Assembly (NCBI RefSeq): GCF_020905335.1
Contig: NZ_JAJJMN010000002.1
Location: 1,178,001-1,242,000, forward strand
Reading direction: 5' to 3'
Origin: Flavobacterium lipolyticum
Lineage (GTDB): Bacteria; Bacteroidota; Bacteroidia; Flavobacteriales; Flavobacteriaceae
Length of the DNA: 64,000 nucleotides
Position numbers and translations under genes: made by a program. Numbering within the stretch: position 1 is the stretch's first letter; each line of letters opens with the position of its first letter. A model generated the notes under the pieces. The model was not told where the DNA came from. It saw nothing but the letters and a program-made list of their open reading frames with translations, and did no database searches. Below are positions 61,655-64,000 of this stretch, piece by piece.

Positions 61655-62786
61655 ATCGTAACTCTGTTAATTTGTCAAATTCCTCAGAAATAATATCTGA
61701 AACTCCATCAATTGCATTTGTATCTATACTACGAAATTCTTCATTTTTAATAGAATATATTTTTCCATCATTTTTAACTTCATACACGGAAATATCATCA
61801 TAATCTATCCATTTATCTTCCGATACAATTGAATTTATTTTTTCTCTTAGATCAAGATGCTCGTTAAATGTGTTTTTTGCAAGCATCAAGGTATCTAGAG
61901 ACGAAAGTACATATGGACTATGAGTTGTAATTACGACTTTATATTTAGTAGGATTAACACCTGTAATTATATAGTCAATTAATTTTTTTTGTTTAATTGG
62001 AAATAGATTCAACTCTGGCTCTTCTATTAAAAAAGATAATCTTGGTTCAATTCTTCCTCCTAACAATTCAAAATCCAAAACTAAAAGCAACGGGATCAAC
62101 GACTGAATTCCACTGGAAGCCTGAACAAGAGAAACTTCTATTTCTCTGTTATCCCCGATCCTTACAAAATCCTGATTATGTCCATTAAAAAAATAAGCAA
62201 TATCAAATTCTGGATATTTTTTCGTTCGTATTCTCTTTCTGGCTACTTCGAATTTCCCAGCAAAATCTTTAAAACAATTTGGAAGAGCCACATTATTCGC
62301 CCAAAGGCCTGATATAGAAGCACCTACCAAAGAAGTCAAAATTCTCTCCGCAGGAATATATATATTTTGTCCTCTCATAGATAAGGAACGAATAGCAATC
62401 TGCATTTCTTCATTTGACTCTATAATATTTTTATCTTTTACAAAATATTCGAGATCGTCTAATGTCATTTTCTTTCGGGAATCATTCAATACTGAAACTT
62501 CATTTCTAAACAATCTAATATGTAAATCAGTATCAAAGTAATCAATTATACTATTTTCACAATTAAAATCAATATTATAATTCTCAAGTTGATCTCTAAA
62601 CGATGCAAGAAATTCTGAATTGTCGACTCTGTTATTTAAAACATTTGAAAATTCTCTAAAAATTGAAATCAGCTTCGCCAAAACACTTTTTCCAGTAGAA
62701 GTATCTCCAATAAACACAACATATTTAGTCAAATCTATTTCAGCTTCTTTAATAGGTCCAAAATTTTTAACTATTAATTTTTCCAT
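61644..62786 (-). CDS. OLD/AAA15-type ABC-like ATPase
   Basis: 380 residues. ABC/SMC-type ATPase: Walker A FIGDTSTGKSVLAKLI (about 26-41), a helical insert (about 45-210), signature-like LVQASSGIQSLIPLL (about 223-237), Walker B SFLIEEPELNLFPIKQ (about 249-264) and H-loop VVITTHSPYVLSS (about 285-297). No Toprim domain follows, unlike OLD nucleases or GajA; a separate small PD-(D/E)XK-like protein is encoded instead. ATPases of this type act as sensors in several phage-defence systems (Septu, Gabija, PARIS). A palindrome ATTTACAATGTAAAT lies 13 nt before the start. Confidence 0.88.
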   Translation of the reverse strand: MEKLIVKNFGPIKEAEIDLTKYVVFIGDTSTGKSVLAKLISIFREFSNVLNNRVDNSEFLASFRDQLENYNIDFNCENSIIDYFDTDLHIRLFRNEVSVLNDSRKKMTLDDLEYFVKDKNIIESNEEMQIAIRSLSMRGQNIYIPAERILTSLVGASISGLWANNVALPNCFKDFAGKFEVARKRIRTKKYPEFDIAYFFNGHNQDFVRIGDNREIEVSLVQASSGIQSLIPLLLVLDFELLGGRIEPRLSFLIEEPELNLFPIKQKKLIDYIITGVNPTKYKVVITTHSPYVLSSLDTLMLAKNTFNEHLDLREKINSIVSEDKWIDYDDISVYEVKNDGKIYSIKNEEFRSIDTNAIDGVSDIISEEFDKLTELRYAQ

Positions 62787-62798
62787 GTCTTATTTTGT

Positions 62799-62813
62799 AT
62801 TTACAATGTAAAT
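62799..62813 (-). promoter_or_regulatory. 15-bp palindrome before the ATPase gene
   Basis: ATTTACAATGTAAAT: 7-bp half-sites around a single central base, 13 nt from the ATPase ATG. Candidate operator controlling the cassette. Confidence 0.5.
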
Positions 62814-62820
62814 ATAACAA

Positions 62821-62848
62821 AAAAACCGAGTCATTTCTGACTCGGTTT
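62821..62848 (-). terminator. Stranded minus-strand terminator
   Basis: AAACCGAGTCA (62823-62833) pairs perfectly with TGACTCGGTTT (62838-62848). Read on the minus strand it has a GAAA loop and a T run. On the plus strand there is no T run. No minus-strand gene lies upstream within the window. Confidence 0.85.
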
Positions 62849-63101
62849 CTCAATACTTAGTACTAATTACTTAATACTTATTTCACTTCTTCAAAACTAA
62901 CAAATCCTCTATATCAACAACTTACAAATATATGGTACAAATAAGGTACAAAATAAATCCAATTTATTTCTAGAAAACAGGTACTGAATAGAAAAAACAA
63001 AACTATTAAATGAAAGATTTTTCCGCTCATCTGACTTATATTAGGACAAAACTCTATTATTTTTACAAAGTTATTTTATAATAGTCCTTAAAACAATTTA
63101 A

Positions 63102-64000
63102 ATGTCCTTAGAAAAACACATAGATTTTAATCAATTAACCCCTGATCAGTTCGAAGAGTTATGCTTCGAGCTTTTGATTAAGCATGGCTTTACATCGATA
63201 ACCTGGCGACAAGGTGGAGCCGATAATGGCAGAGACATAGAAGCAGATTTATCCATTTCGAATGGGGTGCTTGGTACATTCAATGAAAAGTTCTTTTTCG
63301 AATGTAAGAGATATGAAAAAGGGGTTCCTCCTTCTGAACTAAATTCAAAAATAGCATGGGCTGATGCAGAAAAACCGCAACATATAGTATTCTTTATTTC
63401 TTCGTACCTTACAAACAATGCCAGAGAATGGCTTGAAAAAGTTAAGAGAGACAGATTTTACAAAATTCATGTTATCGAAGGAAAGAGATTAAGTAAATTA
63501 CTTGCCCAGCACGATGACCTGATTTCAAAATATTTTATAAGAAACAAGTTTATTAATCTTTTAGATGAAACAATAAGTAAGTGGACTCTACATAACCTTA
63601 CACCAAATTTTTGGACTTACTATTATCTTTTAGATAACCTCGACAAAGAGTCGCTGACTACCAACCAACTTGTATATCTTTATGTTTTATATTTCACTAA
63701 CTATTCTAAATTAGAGGAACTGGAAAATGAAATTTATCATGGAATAGAAATTTCAGATCACATAAATGAACTAAGTGAAATACTAAAGAAAAAACATTCA
63801 TGTGACCATTCGGTTTTGATTGGCGAATTTGATTTTGATACCCTAAGTGATGAAGGCTATCTAAAAGCGGACGAGGAAAGCAACTTAAAATTCAAATATG
63901 ATTTTATTGCTTGTGAGGCTTCAACAAAACAACCAGATGGAAAAAGCTACAAATTATGTTATTATCTATTTAGACGTTTATCAGAAAACGAAAGTATTGA
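63102..64000 (+). CDS. Mrr-like restriction endonuclease-domain protein, 3' end beyond the window
   Basis: 299 codons are visible, open at the window end. ATG at 63102 (MSLEKHIDFNQLTPDQFEEL). Residues about 8-110 form an Mrr-type PD-(D/E)XK domain: QFEELCFELLIKHGF helix, GGADNGRDIEAD (catalytic Asp about 44) and FFFECKRYEKG (Glu-x-Lys about 67-69), then HIVFFISSYLTNNAREWLEK. The long rest is helical without a motif I know. Such N-terminal domains occur in standalone or multi-gene anti-phage nucleases with a large C-terminal sensor. It diverges from the ATPase/nuclease cassette. Confidence 0.85.
   Translation, partial: MSLEKHIDFNQLTPDQFEELCFELLIKHGFTSITWRQGGADNGRDIEADLSISNGVLGTFNEKFFFECKRYEKGVPPSELNSKIAWADAEKPQHIVFFISSYLTNNAREWLEKVKRDRFYKIHVIEGKRLSKLLAQHDDLISKYFIRNKFINLLDETISKWTLHNLTPNFWTYYYLLDNLDKESLTTNQLVYLYVLYFTNYSKLEELENEIYHGIEISDHINELSEILKKKHSCDHSVLIGEFDFDTLSDEGYLKADEESNLKFKYDFIACEASTKQPDGKSYKLCYYLFRRLSENESI

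Larger units (their letters stand above)
62787..63101. other. Island-edge spacer: palindrome, stranded terminator and gene 3'-end remnant
   Basis: 62799-62813 is a perfect palindrome around one base (ATTTACA-A-TGTAAAT). 62821-62848 is a minus-strand terminator hairpin with no gene ending before it. About 45-80 nt further the minus strand encodes a 12-codon tail VVDIEDLLVLKK plus TGA (about 62884-62923). Then come TGGTACAAATAAGGTACAAA repeats (62933-62952) of the kind found at integrase sites. No clear promoter for the Mrr-like gene. Confidence 0.5.

Noticed and set aside
63146..63418. 90-residue minus-strand frame at the right end
   Set aside because: It is the shadow of the Mrr-like gene, whose catalytic motifs are on the plus strand.

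Overview
The window is a piece of the chromosome of a Flavobacteriia bacterium, most likely a Flavobacterium of the F. johnsoniae type. Four things point there: AT-rich DNA, weak or absent Shine-Dalgarno sequences, the Bacteroidota promoter pattern (TTG, 17-23 nt, TAnnTTTG) in front of several genes, and the gene families present (SusC/SusD pair, Oar-like TonB receptor, the BT_3928/DUF1599/folP neighbourhood, a chromosomal B1 metallo-beta-lactamase, and DUF6495-type and DUF2147 proteins). No rRNA, tRNA, CRISPR array or intact insertion sequence was seen.

Layout. 1-1161 is an AT-rich spacer with no convincing gene. 1162-9506 holds a DUF6495-type protein, a large TonB receptor, the ribosomal operon rpsF-rpsR-rplI, an orphan LytTR response regulator and priA. 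9564-9924 is a deletion-fused relic of a VapBC-type toxin-antitoxin pair. 10011-12130 is an operon of a BrkB/YihY membrane protein, a DUF2147 protein and a B1 metallo-beta-lactamase. 12313-24581 is housekeeping: nadC, an AlkC-like repair protein, pirin, OsmC, a small acetyltransferase, an exported adenosine deaminase, rlmH, folP, DUF1599, a DoxX-type protein, a thioredoxin-like lipoprotein and tpiA. It is interrupted by unusually rich intergenic repeats. 25611-39027 holds two exported proteins of unknown function, prmA, clpS, a sterol-desaturase-type membrane enzyme, a YhhN protein, kdsA, an outer-membrane protein, a YiiX-like hydrolase, a PAS histidine kinase and an M28 peptidase.

39813-55638 is carbohydrate-oriented: a polysaccharide deacetylase, a GH43 enzyme with accessory domains, a glycerophosphodiesterase lipoprotein and a polysaccharide utilisation locus. 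The locus consists of a GH3 beta-glucosidase, a GH144-type glucanase, SusD, SusC and a one-protein sensor/LuxR-type regulator, and probably targets beta-1,2-glucan. The SusC leader carries a dyad built from TACATCA/TGATGTA heptamers that is a good operator candidate. 55740-60368 has ackA, pta and corA.

60515-64000 turns accessory. A Cys-motif membrane protein is followed by a two-gene cassette on the minus strand, made of an OLD/AAA-type ATPase and a small PD-(D/E)XK-like protein overlapping by 11 nt. Then comes a stranded terminator with a 12-codon C-terminal remnant, and a divergent Mrr-like nuclease gene that runs off the end. This looks like the edge of a defence or mobile island, and the ATPase/nuclease pair is my main candidate for a little-described system.

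The second theme is repeats. Several spacers are built from short units in strict 7-bp register (12251-12313, 35408-35561) or 8-bp register. In the 1 kb array after tpiA the ten copies of a larger unit have spacings of 74, 82, 90 or 98 bp, so they differ only by whole 8-bp steps.
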